Part shown: in pieces, positions 39,701-50,700 of the stretch | Position numbering within the stretch: position 1 is the first letter of the stretch | Layout of the letters: each line of letters opens with the position of its first letter | NCBI RefSeq assembly: GCF_047663525.1 | Contig: NC_092600.1 | Coordinates: 2,662,001 to 2,726,000, forward strand | Direction: 5' to 3' | DNA length: 64,000 nt | From: Anas platyrhynchos | Taxonomy: Eukaryota > Chordata > Aves > Anseriformes > Anatidae | Translations under genes and position numbers: made by a program | Notes under the pieces: model-generated | What the model was told of the DNA's origin: nothing | Databases searched by the model: none | The model's input: the letters and a program-made list of their open reading frames with translations, nothing else

Positions 39701-41786
39701 CAAGAACTGAATGTTTAGAGAACTCTTATCTCCCCTCAGGAATAAAGCCTGTATACGGGAAAATAAATAGGAGTAAAAGCAGCTGCAAGATAAGTTCCAT
39801 ATTTAAAGCTAGTTGGCACATTACTAGCGAGGGAGTTAGATGTCAGACCTCGCCGCTGCTCTCACCAGATGAACAAAAAGTATCAGAAAGCAACAGGTAA
39901 ATTCACTGAAAAGCAAACAAGCACAGATATGTTTGCCCCATAGAGCAATACCGTGCATATCCTTAGACTTTTAAGCTGTTCTTAAATTTATTTTAACCTG
40001 AAAGTTTAACCAACAGCTTATGTTGAAGCTCCAACCCCACTTGAACGCGTGGTTAACTAACCTTTAGAGAAAACAACGACTAGTTTTTTCCCACATTAAA
40101 ATACATTAAAAGTGTTCAATGGTAAAGCCAGTATTATTTCTCTACTCAATTCAAAAATTCCAGAGGTATGAATATCTACTGAAAGAAAATTATTTAATTC
40201 ACCAGGAGTTACTACAACCCCCTTCCCTTTCAGAAAAGGAACGAGAATAACCCTCTAACAAATATTCCACTACAATTTTTGAACTGCTAAGTAATTCCAT
40301 GAACATGCATCTTCTCCAAAAGCTGTTTCTTTCTTTTATCAAATGGGGAAATAAAGAGAACAGGTCCTTAAACATTTCTCATCCAGAAGGAAGTGAAGTA
40401 GCAGAGCAAACATAGATTCTTTTTACCTTTCCCATGGGAGTGACATATCAACAGCTACCTAGTAACACCTGCATATTTCCAGACTGTGATTTAAATTGCT
40501 GGATATAGTCACATTCAGCTAACTCTTTAAGAAGTCACTTGTATCAAAGGAGAAAATACTTCCTATTAAGGTCCTGCCAGTAAAGCAAGGAACACTGCCT
40601 TATTTTCTATATTGAATAAAATAACGAGTGAAGAAGAGTAATTTCTACTTATTCCTATAAGGAAGTTTTGATTATTTGTTTTAACAGGAGTAACAAGCTT
40701 AGCAACTAAACCACAACTGATTTATGATATCTACTCAAAACTATTTGGCATGATAACTGGTGGTTGCCCTGTTCACAGTTACACAACCCCGTCAGGTGAT
40801 GTTAGACGCAGCGCCTGCACTCCAGAGACGCCGCAGCCTCACAAACAGATATCCATGTTTGACACTGGTGACAAATGAACTAACGACACAGCCCTCATAG
40901 TAAACATTACGTGTAAAAATCCACTTCTGGGAAAGTTTACTTTTTATAAAGCAAGCTGATTTCTGAAATTACAAATTCTTGGTTTCTTCCAGGTTTCTGT
41001 CCAACATCCTGAACCACGTCCTTCGTTCACCTACCTATCTGACCAGGCAAGGGGCAACACGGATTGAGTGCTTTGGATACACCCACAGCAAGATTGGAGC
41101 AAGAAAGAAGCCACAGGCACAGATCAGCTCCTTCCCTCCTCCTCGTAATTCCCTCTCTCCTTGCTGCCCAAGGAGCAGCCTGCCTAAAACAAGTGGGGTT
41201 CAGCGCACTTGACATACGTGCTCCTTAATGGTATTGTTGGTCTGGAGGTTCAGGGGATGGTGGATAAAGAAAGCAAACTGACTTCACTAGAAGCCAACTA
41301 GCAGAATGAAATACGACTGTTTTCTGTAAAGATAAGCAGGGAGAACACTACAAACAAATAGGGAACTGGGTTAAGGAGCACAAACCACGGAGCATGATGA
41401 TGCCTGATGGAACCCATTACACTGCCCCCCAACCCCTGCACGGCCCCCAACCTCCAGCTCCACCATGCCCACGACCCACACGAGGCCCAGCTCACACACA
41501 CCCCAAAATTAATAAATAAACGGGAACCGCTGCCCGGCCGCAGCGCCTTCTGAGGCAGAAAACCGCCGGGAAAAGGCTCCCGCTGACCCACAGCGGCGGC
41601 CCCGCCGGGCGCTTCTCTCCCTCCCTCGGGCACTGCCCCGCTCCCACACGGCCTCGGGGGCTCTCCCGGTTCCCCTCCGAGCTCACCGGGGCCGTCCGGG
41701 CCGCGGGTGGCCATGGCCGAGGCGCAGAGCAGCAGCAGGCACAGGGCGCTGCCCGCCGGGCCGCTCCCACCTACGGCGGCCGCCAT
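36632..41786 (-). CDS. C5orf15: KCT2 / C5orf15, keratinocyte-associated transmembrane protein 2 (three exons)
   Basis: Coding exons are 41786-41687, 38618-38017 and 36763-36632, joined by GT-AG introns: 834 nt, or 277 residues plus TGA, against about 265 in human as I recall. The protein has a signal peptide (residues 1 to about 26, core [12 protein letters not shown]), a Ser/Thr/Pro-rich lumenal part with N-glycosylation sequons NVS43, NET50 and NLT58, an acidic stretch around 98-208, a transmembrane segment (about 211-229, [19 protein letters not shown]) and a conserved 48-residue cytosolic tail starting HNKRK. The tail contains Y255-HRL-258, a YxxPhi sorting motif, and ends in [14 protein letters not shown] and YHRLDQ resemble the TGN38/TGOLN2 tail, so cycling through the trans-Golgi network is a reasonable inference. 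Biochemical function is not established. Identity rests on the tail plus its position next to VDAC1. Confidence 0.96.
36764..38016 (-). other. C5orf15: C5orf15 intron 2
   Basis: A 1.25-kb intron with a 22-nt A-run (37193-37214) and an 11-bp inverted repeat with a 6-nt loop (37601-37611 / 37618-37628). I see no exon in it. Confidence 0.6.
38017..38618 (-). CDS. C5orf15: C5orf15 exon 2 (602 bp)
   Basis: Encodes residues 34-234: [15 protein letters not shown] at the start, the glycosylated and acidic lumenal region, the transmembrane helix, and HNKRK at the exact 3' end. The acceptor is GTTTCTCAG and the donor GTAGGT. Confidence 0.96.
38619..41686 (-). other. C5orf15: C5orf15 intron 1
   Basis: A 3.1-kb, AT-rich intron. 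It contains a 33-bp direct tandem duplication (38954-39022) and a T8A15 run (39116-39138). The small ORFs in it have no recognisable similarity. Confidence 0.6.
38954..39022. repeat. 33-bp direct tandem duplication in C5orf15 intron 1
   Basis: Two identical adjacent 33-bp units starting TGTTGTACATTTATGATGCT, at 38954 and 38987, plus three bases of a third. Identity suggests a recent duplication. Confidence 0.9.
41687..41786 (-). CDS. C5orf15: C5orf15 exon 1 (coding part)
   Basis: Starts at the ATG of GAAGATGGCGGC, encoding [10 protein letters not shown] and the signal peptide through TRGPDGP plus the first base of Glu34. The human protein also begins MAAAV. The frame is open further upstream (to about 41888), but the strong start context makes 41786 the likely initiation codon. 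The donor is GTGAGC. Confidence 0.93.
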
Positions 41787-41790
41787 CTTC
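41779..41790 (-). promoter_or_regulatory. C5orf15: TISU / YY1 element over the C5orf15 start codon
   Basis: The minus strand reads GAAGATGGCGGC, a full match to the TISU consensus SAASATGGCGGC, which also binds YY1. The family property is accurate initiation on very short 5' UTRs, usually well under 30 nt. It predicts a transcription start only a few tens of bases upstream of the ATG. Confidence 0.85.
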
Positions 41791-41821
41791 CCGGGCACCC
41801 CCACGGACGTGGCGGCGGCAC

Positions 41822-41833
41822 CGCGCATGCGCG
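41822..41833. promoter_or_regulatory. NRF1 site (palindrome)
   Basis: CGCGCATGCGCG, a self-complementary match to the NRF1 core GCGCATGCGC, 36-47 bp upstream of the C5orf15 ATG. NRF1 drives many nuclear-encoded mitochondrial and housekeeping genes. Confidence 0.75.
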
Positions 41834-41867
41834 GGGCTCCAAGCGCTGAGCGCATGGGCAGGGGTGG

Positions 41868-41996
41868 GGGCCGGCCATAGGGTTCCATGGGTTGACCTTT
41901 CCGCCGGGGGAGGCGGGCGGTAAGGCGTTGGGGCCGGCCATAGGATTACACGGGTTGACCTTTCCGCCGGGGGAGGCGGGTGTTAAGGGTTGGGGC
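41868..41996. repeat. 63-bp tandem duplication in the C5orf15 promoter
   Basis: Two copies with a 63-bp period, aligned by GGCCGGCCATAGG at about 41869 and 41932 and by the shared GGGTTGACCTTTCCGCCGGG block. Copies differ at a few bases. Each copy carries AAAGGTCA on the minus strand, a nuclear-receptor half-site. Confidence 0.85.
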
Positions 41997-42305
41997 CTAC
42001 ACGTACTCAGTGCCCCGGGAGGCGATGTGTCGCCGTCCCTCTGTGTGGCAGGGATATGTGTTGCGGGGCTCCCCTCGTGAAAGTTTTTTGCAGAATGTGA
42101 CTTTCATGAGAGGGAAATGACTGTAAACCATTAGCTGAACTCATGGCCGGCTTAGGAAGAGCCACCAGCTGAGCTCACGCACACCTCCCAACAACAGAAA
42201 TGTCAGAATCGCATGAAATGAGGTTTAAGGAAGGAAGAAAACGCTTTCCCGTTCCCACCCCAAATGAGGCAATCCACACCCTGACAGAAGCACTGTGGGT
42301 GCTCG

Positions 42306-42410
42306 AGCTTGAAAACACCGCCTCGATCATGGGAAAACAAACTCAAAAACACTGCCTCAATCATGGGAAAACTAACTCAAAAACACTGCCTCAAATCATG
42401 GGAAAACCAA
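42306..42410 (+). repeat. Three-copy 34-35 bp tandem repeat
   Basis: Units are anchored by TCATGGGAAAAC at 42327, 42361 and 42396, each preceded by an ACACYGCCTC-type block. The first copy is the most diverged. The repeat lies within a 100-codon plus-strand ORF (42200-42502) that I do not accept as a gene. Confidence 0.8.
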
Positions 42411-43282
42411 GAAGAAGTAGCCCAAAGGCTCAGGGAAAAGCACTGAGAGCAAGGGACATAAGGAAACACACCAAGAACACAGGACTTGTGCACCACCAAT
42501 AAACTTTGTGTATCTGCCAATGTACTGTGAACAGCTGTGTCATTTGTTTAAATATATGAAGTCTGGAAGAAGACAACTTCCCCTACAAGTGTTGCATTAA
42601 GTATTTGAAATAAGGCATACTCAGAAATACCGTGGAATAGCCTGTGATAAGATAAGACTACAAGCATTGCACAATTTGCTGGCTGTTGCTAAGGTGGAGC
42701 TACACAAGCCTCACAAAATGTTGTAACCTAATGGGCTCATCAAACACATCCTACTCTGCGCAGTCTCTTACCATCTGCACACCGCCTAAATTGATTCCTT
42801 ACATATGCTAAAATAAAAAGTTTTAATGAAAATTGACTGAAGTTTATACCAGCAGATAACTGTTCATTGTTTTCACCAATTCATTTATAGAAGGTAATTC
42901 AGCTTGGTGGGTTCTGCCATGAAAGATAAACAAGTCACATTATCTTGTGTTCTCTGAAAGCTAAACACATGCATATGTATGGCTGCCAGAGCTTAGCAAG
43001 AATTAAGCACTAAGATAAGAGCACTGTCGTGTCTGGAACTTAAATCTATTAAGTGTTTTTTATTTGTTTTTTCATTCATTGAACTAGAAAATCACTCCTG
43101 GATTCTGGCTTCATTGCATTTTTTTCTTTGAGGAATGCAGGTTGAAAAAGTCAGTGTCATAAGAAACAGCTTTTTGACTATCAGCAGCAAGTGTCCCGTG
43201 AACCATTTGTCATGAAAGTTCAGAGAAAATTCTTAGTCTTTGTGGAATGAAAAAGAGGAGAAAAACAGAGAAGAAAAGAGGT

Positions 43283-43330
43283 GGAAAGAAGAGAGGGAAA
43301 AAGAGAGGGAAAAAAGAAGAAAGAAAAAAG
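43283..43330 (+). repeat. Homopurine tract
   Basis: 48 uninterrupted purines on the plus strand (GA-rich), extending back to about 43243 with few pyrimidine interruptions. It lies between C5orf15 and VDAC1. Confidence 0.85.
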
Positions 43331-43595
43331 TATTGAGGCAAAAGCACTCTATTTCCTATCAGCTACATTTGAATGTTCAAAGACTCTCCACACCTAGGCA
43401 ACAGTTACCTGTCACACGAGGTAGTCAAGACTAGGCAGAAAGCCTTTGGTGAACAGTAACCTTATTTTTCTTAACATTTTGGGAAAACAAACAAAAAACA
43501 CTCTGAAGACCAAAGAATTGATGGTCATTCATCCTCTCATATTCTGTAATTTTGGTGATTTTCCCCATTTTGAGTCCATAAGTGTACCAAATTTA

Positions 43596-43645
43596 TAGAA
43601 TCATTCAGGTTGGAAAAGACCTCTAAGATCATCTAGTCCAACCTT
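43596..43645 (-). mobile_element. CR1 LINE 3' end fragment
   Basis: On the minus strand it reads AAGGTTGGACTAGATGATCT, then TAGAGGTCTTTTCCAACC, and ends in a GATTCTA-type tail. This is the diagnostic CR1 3' terminus of birds and reptiles. Only about 50 bp is recognisable. It lies just past the VDAC1 polyadenylation signal. Confidence 0.85.
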
Positions 43646-43780
43646 AAATATATGTTCTTTAACGGTAATTCTTTAATGTATGTTAAAAAACATGCGCTAA
43701 GATATTGCCAATCTACTTCCTGAGATAAGAATATACGTGTACATGAACTTGTCTTCACAATTAATACACAAAGACAAAAT

Positions 43781-44656
43781 GAAAGGTGACATTTCAATAT
43801 TTTATTCAAGTTGATTTGGGTTGGGTTTTTTTATCCATTTTTAGTAGTGTCAAGTACAGCACTTTGGGGTCTAGTTCCACACAAAATGGAAGACTCTAAA
43901 AATGTACCCATTTAGTTGCTAAAAAAAAGTGGTAATAAAACAGAATTCCATTTTAAATTTAGTGACGCAACTATGTGATTACAGTTACAAAGACTCTTCC
44001 CTGATTATGTCCCTGTCTTACAAGCTTTCCATTTAGTGCAAGGGAAAGGAACCACAGTACAGGACAAGTTGTATTGGCTGAGTCACATCAAACCTCCTCT
44101 GCAAAGGAGTTATACAAGGTGGACAACCTAAAGCACTCTGGAGACAGCTGTAGGTGTAAGATAACCAAACAAGACAACCATTCATGAAATACCCACAACA
44201 AAATAAAAATAAAAAAATCCCTTTTCAAACAAGCTTGAACATTCCATCGTGAATTGAAATCTTAAAGTGTCGGAACATTTTGCTTACAGAATTAACAGTA
44301 CAATATAGTGGTCTGCAATTCTTGAAGTCACAATTATTATACCACATTAACATATTCCTTGTGCAGTCAATATGTTAGTAAAGGTAATAACACCTTCCTA
44401 TTTCCTATCATGTGGCAGCTGACAGATGTGATAGGCAATAACATTCCCCAAAAAAGCCTGGAATTAGGATTTTTTTTTTTAACACTTTTTGTCTCCATTT
44501 CTGAAACAACATCATTTTAAAGCTTAGCTGTCTTGAAGGACTAGCAGGACTGATACTTAGCAATACTTGCATCCCAGACATAAAACATTGAAAGGTACAA
44601 TATATTCTGAAGGTAGCTATGCTGTATTTTCAAATTAGCAACTGTAGAATCACTTT
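43781..44656 (-). other. VDAC1: VDAC1 3' untranslated region
   Basis: Runs from the TAA to about 20 nt beyond the first AATAAA on the transcript strand (43806-43801). I see no earlier AATAAA, so the UTR should be about 870 nt, close to what I recall for mammalian VDAC1. The exact cleavage site is estimated. The sequence is AT-rich with no long ORF. Confidence 0.7.
43801..43806 (-). terminator. VDAC1: VDAC1 polyadenylation signal
   Basis: AATAAA on the minus strand, read as TTTATT on the plus strand. It is the first canonical signal downstream of the stop codon, and a T-rich stretch follows it in the transcript direction. Confidence 0.7.
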
Positions 44657-44748
44657 TTATGCTTCAAATTCCAATCCTAGGCCAAGTTTGTGACCACCTG
44701 CATTGACATTCTTGCCATCCAACAAAGCTGACAATGTCAGTTTGATAC
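44657..44748 (-). CDS. VDAC1: VDAC1 last coding exon (92 bp)
   Basis: Encodes [18 protein letters not shown] and [11 protein letters not shown] followed by TAA at 44659-44657. It ends in Glu-Ala, where human ends Gln-Ala. The acceptor is CTATTTGCAG. Confidence 0.97.
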
Positions 44749-47700
44749 CTGCAAATAGAGAAAAGTCAGAAAAGACAACTGTTAAAACTCAGAATAAGCT
44801 TTACATTCAGTAAATGCAGTGTCTGTGTTGCTGCTCTCATTTAGCAGGTAGTTAGGTTAATGTAATTTGACAGTTAGCTATGTGAGGACTGAGCTTTGTA
44901 AAATAATTTGCAGATATAAAATCTCTCTGAATTCTGAAAGCTAGGATAAGCAAACCACAGTGCTAGACTCTGCTTTTTATCATCCCAAATAATTAAAACC
45001 CTCAGTCAGTTCACTGCTGCTGGTATACTGGTTAATCTAATTTCAGGTTTGGGTATAATGAAAAACCAGGACCTTGACACACGCTCTTTTTTCTAAACCT
45101 CTTTAAAATCTGGGAATGAAAAGCCTGAGCCCTGTCTACTGTATTAATCTGTCAATCTGCTTGGTTGATATTCTGGCAGGAGATTTTTTAGACTACACTA
45201 AAACAAACCATGCTGCTCTAAGGTTGTCCTCTTCCTGCACCAGCAAACCTTGAAAATGTAACATTTAAAAGCAAAGAAACTCCGTGATAGGAAACCCCTG
45301 GAAGTACTAAAAATACATTTTCTTATCTGTGAAACATTTGGTTGGAGATAAACTTTGTATCAACATAAAAGATTATCTGAGGTGTCAGTGGGTGCTGGTT
45401 TTTGGCAATTCTGTTTCTAAGAGACATCCACAGTTAACAGAGCAGTCCCTGGAAAAGTTCACCACTGGGTTGCCACATGGAACAGCAATGTTACAAAACC
45501 GATCACAGTATGTCACAAAAAAAACCTCCCTGATATTTCAAGGCTGAAATATCATTTATTGATGTCTGAATTTCTGCATAGACATACCTGGCTTTAAAGT
45601 CTGAGTGTATCCTAGTCCAATCAGGCTGGAGTTGTTCACTTTAGCCTTAAAGGGAAAAAATTGCATACATAAATAATTTGGTGTCTTTCTTTAAAGTCCT
45701 TCCCATTTGAAAATTACATAATACGTTTTAAATGGGTAGATGATTTCAGGTTTCAAATCACAAGAATCAAATAAAATCTAGAGTCAATTTTGCCATAAAT
45801 TAAAACCAAAATCTCAGCAAAACTTCAATTGCTTCAGACATGGTTTTCGTTAACTAATCTTGTTGTTTTTTGTTTTTTGTTTTTTTTTAAATAATAACTG
45901 AAAAATCCTCAGAATGGTGCCCAATAATACAATAAAACATTTTGTATCAGCTTCAAGGAAAATCCAATAGGCGTGCTCTCATTCAGTGCAAAACTAAACA
46001 AATAGGGGTATGTGCCAATTATACAACACTGAATTGCATCAAAACTGTACTTTACTCATTGTTGCAAGGTTGCTTCACATTTCCATTACAAGAGCCTACT
46101 TTCAAATGCTTTTAAATGCACATATGTAGCACTCACAGAAAAAGAGGCATCTGGGTCAATCTGATACTTGGCTGCTATTCCAAAGCGAGTGTTGCTGTTA
46201 CCAGCTGTCCAAGCAAGGTTCACAGCAGTTTCCAGTTTATCATTCACCTTCTGGTAAATGGAGCCTCCGAATTCCGTTCCATCATTCCTGGAAGGAATAT
46301 ATTAGTCTAGTTTTAAAATGCATCCCCAAACAACCATCTATGTTTCAGTAGGATCTGAATTTGCAGAACATTCACTTACACCTCATTTAATCTCTCTATA
46401 ACAACTAAGATAGAGACATTTGGCCAGATTGGTTTTGAAGTCATTTGTAAATGCTTAAATTCATCAATAGTTACAATATTTCAACAAGCAGCCTATTAAA
46501 AAAAAAAAAAAAAAAGCCACAACAAACTATCAAAAATAGACTAATGATGACAGTTTCCAATTTCCCCCACTCTGTAGATGGGAAACTTTGTAGTAAAGAC
46601 ATTTTTTCTTCTCTGCATATCTATGAAATAATTATTTTCCCAGACATTTATCTCCCTAGTGTCCCGAAAGGGCTGTACCCCAATCACAGAGCCTGAGAGT
46701 CATCCTAACAGTGCCTCATCAGCGTGCGTTTACCAGACACAGATGAACTGTATCAGAAGTGAAGATGCCAATTGAACATCCAAGTCTATCAGCTCTTGCA
46801 AATGAATACCATTTGCCGTGGCCCTTATGGTATGTCTGCATTATAGAAGTCTGTGCTAGAAACTGAAATGAAACTCATTTTGGTTTGCAGACAGCTCTAG
46901 CCAACAGCTGAATGATGAAAGCCTTCAATTTCTGCTACCGAGTAGCAAAACTTCCAGTTACTACTTACACCAGTGTCACACAGTGAGTAAAGTGTGCTAA
47001 ATAAAATGCAAAACCTTAAAGCACCCAGCTCATAAAAGCAGAAGCAAATAATTTGAATAAGTATTGCAGTCCTAGGAAACCAGTGAGCATCTGAATTCCC
47101 ATTTTACCTCGTTTTCTTAAAAGAGAATACAAACATATTGCACAGAAGAGGCTTACACCACGGGAAGACCTTTGCAGATAAAATACTTCTAAAATATTTC
47201 TAAATTACGAAATAAACAGATTCCAATTATTAGAGTATACCAAACTTTTACTGATTAAAAAGGGCAGATTTCAAACCTCTCCACTTTTACTTCTTTGTCA
47301 CAATGTTCATTAGTTCACAAGAGTTGCACAAACAATACTGATACGCCTACTTAAAATTCAAGCAATAGCAGCAGCTTTTTAAACTGTTAGAGCAATTCTT
47401 CCAGAAAAATGCTACAATACTTACTTCAGATAAGACTGAAGCTCACATTTAACTGCATGTGCTTGGCTCTCAAGAAAAGGAGGGATTAAAAAGGACTGAG
47501 GAGAGCTGGTTATACAGGCAGATTTTGTGCAAGGTTCCCATACAGCTCTGTCTTGACCTGCAACATTAGGGGGGGCGGTCTGAGCTATGCTCAAAAAGTG
47601 AGGAAAATCATATTTAAAACTAGAAATTATCCAGCCCTATCTCCCTTTAGTTATCATGTATTATTAAAAAATTATAAGAAAAAAATTATCAAAGCTTCTT

Positions 47701-50700
47701 TTAATTCTAGTAATAGTAACAGCACTTTTCATGCATAGATCAAAAACATTGTCCTCTATGGAAATGAAGATATTAAAGCACCATAAGGGAAAGCAACTTG
47801 CTCAAGTCCCTGGCTGGTCCGTGGAACAGCCAGGAACAAAAGACAATGTTTCAAGCCCCACCTAGTTAATTTATCTACTCTGCCACAACATCCTTTTGAA
47901 CCACTGAACTGGCTAGATATAACGACCGAGCACACCAGTGATGCAAGTTCCAAACACGACTGTTTCCTGGATTCTACAAAAGCTCTGACACGTTTCAAAG
48001 CTGAAACATGTCAAAAGTACCTAGCTAATCCATTAAAATCAGTAATTAGGATTTCCATTCATATCACACATGTATGGTTTTGCCATATCAAGTGGTCGAG
48101 TACAAATATTAAGTAAGCAAACAAGGTGTCCTCGTGAAGATGATTCATCATCCATGGACAGTAACGGTGACCTAAGAAGCAGATCATTGTGGGGTCCAAG
48201 GAAGAACAGCAGGGGCTCGGACCTTACTGTACTGTTCTGAAGTTATTTTCTGCTGTTGTTTTAATCAAGACTAATAGTAATTATAGTATTTTATAGCAAA
48301 AGCCAATAATACAACATTTTGAACTGCTGCAGCATAACAGAGGTGGAAGTCATTGTGCTCAAAGGAATAGCTCATAACTACAGAGTGAGGGGACCCCGCA
48401 TATTGTTTTGATGAAAGATTTCTGCCCACATTTTTGTGCTTTGGCAACCCTTCAAACATGCCATCTGGGCCGCGAAGGTTCAATTGTTCTGCAAGGCAGT
48501 TTGAGCTTCCTAAACCAGATCTCTGCAAAACAGCATGAAACAGAACAGAAAGCCTTTGAAGCAGCAGCTCCAGGAAAGCAGAACAGTTGTTCAGCCCCGG
48601 AATGGGAACAGCCTGCAACAGCTCTGCTACATGCAAATATGCAATTACCCAAGGGAGTGGTAAAGGAGGTGGGGGGTGGAGTAGGGATTGCCTAATTTAA
48701 AAAAATAAAGAAATAAAAATCTTCCCAAAAGGCATAAATTGCTTCTTTAAGAGGAACATGAGACAGAGAAATTAAGGTTTTCGTGGAATTTAGTCCTAGT
48801 TTCCCATGTATTCAGAAAAGATAAGCACTAGTATAAATAGGTTATTAGGAGTTTTAGGAGTTACAACACTAAAACAAACTTTTACACCATATCCCTACCA
48901 GTACTGAAACTAACCCCGTCCGTATCTCTTCCACTCATTCCCTTTTGTCTGTTCTTATTCATTCTGTGATTAATCTCTTCTTCTCCAGACCAAACCACCA
49001 TTTCGTTTGATTTTGACAAGCACAAAAGGGAGGCCTTGTTTTTATTGCAACTTCCATGAAAAATATTTTTTTAACCCACTTGTTTTATAAATCCACTAGT
49101 AGTTTCCAAAGATCTGTATCTGTTAGAAAGAGGGACTCTGGGTGCTTGGTGCTCAGTGAGTCCCAGTTCCTTCCATTCCTTCCCCCACATAACTCAAAGA
49201 AAGGCTAAAGTAGCTTAAAAATGCAGTTTGCCATCTTAAATGAAGAAGCAACGTCAAATCCACCACTCCCTCTATCACAAGTGCTGAAATTCTGTCCCTT
49301 TCATTGTCCTAAATGCATCAAAATCCTTTCACATTCTTTTTAATGCCCATCTGCCAATACTTACACATTAGTATGAAGCTGGAATTCATCGGTCTTATAG
49401 CCAACAGCGAAGTTGCTCTGGGTTACTCTAGACTTGGCTGTCTCAAAAGTCATTTGGTAACCTGCCAACCACCCCTCATAGCCAACCACCAGCGCTCCAC
49501 GTATCGAAGGACCAGCAATATCAAAATCCATGTCGCAGCCCATGTTGATGTGTTCCCTCTTGTAGCCTGTCTTAACTTTAGCGCTCTTTTTCCTAAAGAG
49601 AAAAGAAATAATCTCGTGTCTTGCTCAGGCAGCAATTCAACCAACTCGGTTACTTCAAATCAATGTAATAGTACGCACACCCGGAGAGTCACACGATATG
49701 TCCCCTTTTAATATTTCACATTTGCAAAAATGGAATTCATCTACAGTGAATTGCAAGCAGTAAAACGCAGCGTGGTGCCTTTCTGAGCTGTGTTCTGCCA
49801 AGCAGCACCACAGCAAATCAGACTTGAGGTGACAGAAGTTAATCCTCATCTCAAAGTAATCTCATGTTTTAGAAGTTTGTTAGAGACAGGGAAATGATGG
49901 AAACTGTAATAGTTTACTGGTTTGCCACAGACAAAAGCAGTTGTCTTGTACCAGCCGAAGTTTGGACAATCCTGTTTAACTGGGTAATTTCATTTACTGT
50001 GTCCAGAAATCACTGCTAAGGAAGCAGGCTGCTTCGGTGGCTCTAACACCCTATTTTCTCCTTATGATGTGTTATAATGTTTAATGGTTACAGCCATAAG
50101 GAAGGTTAACACAGAAATAAACTTTCCTGAGTCACCTGCTTCTTTTTATTCTATTGGCCAGGGCAGCGCTTGCTCAGGTGTCCTTCTGTCTGCTCACATC
50201 AAGGGAGCAGATTCTCACGCTGCAGCTATGTCTAGTGCATTCAGCTACTCCTCTGCAACAGTTTCTTCCTTTCTTTCTCTCTTACAAGTGTCTTCTCTCT
50301 TTGGCCAAATCGTTTACTGAAATCTTTCCAGAAAAGTCAGGCTGATTTGAAATTTCACATCAACCTTCCACTGCAGCTAGCAAAAACAGTCTTCAGGAAC
50401 TGCAAAACATGCTGTATCAGACCTGTGCAGAGATTTTTCTATTATTATTTCTATTATTATTATTATTATTTCTGTCTCGGAAATTTCTTATGTCTTCCAA
50501 AATCATAAATAAAGAGCAGAAGTGCCAAAAATACCAGCATTAGCTTGACTGCAGCTTCCATATCAGCTAAGAAATAATTATCAACAAAAACTAGAGATTA
50601 TTCTGCTTAACAAATACAAAAATATCTATTTAACCTAGAGGGCTGGAAGCAGTCGACAATGGAGAACACTAAATTCAAGGCAGGGTGAAGTCCCCACTGG

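Larger units (their letters stand above)
41500..42000 (-). promoter_or_regulatory. C5orf15: C5orf15 CpG-island promoter
   Basis: A CpG-dense block over exon 1 and upstream, without a TATA box. On the upstream side of the ATG it contains a perfect NRF1 palindrome (41822-41833), a second NRF1-like half motif (about 41849-41857) and a 63-bp tandem duplication with two TGACCTTT elements (41868-41996). The start codon itself sits in a TISU element. Confidence 0.8.
42010..43595. other. C5orf15-VDAC1 intergenic spacer
   Basis: About 1.8 kb between the two same-strand genes. It contains a tandem repeat (42306-42410), a plus-strand AATAAA at about 42499-42504, and a homopurine tract (43283-43330). 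No coding exon is supported. Confidence 0.5.

Noticed and set aside
41787-41888. Upstream in-frame extension of KCT2 (MEPYGRPP...)
   Set aside because: The TISU start at 41786 and agreement with the human MAAAV start make the extension unlikely; it also covers the NRF1 site.
42200-42502. 100-codon plus-strand ORF as a gene
   Set aside because: Built largely from a 34-35 bp tandem repeat, with no recognisable protein features.
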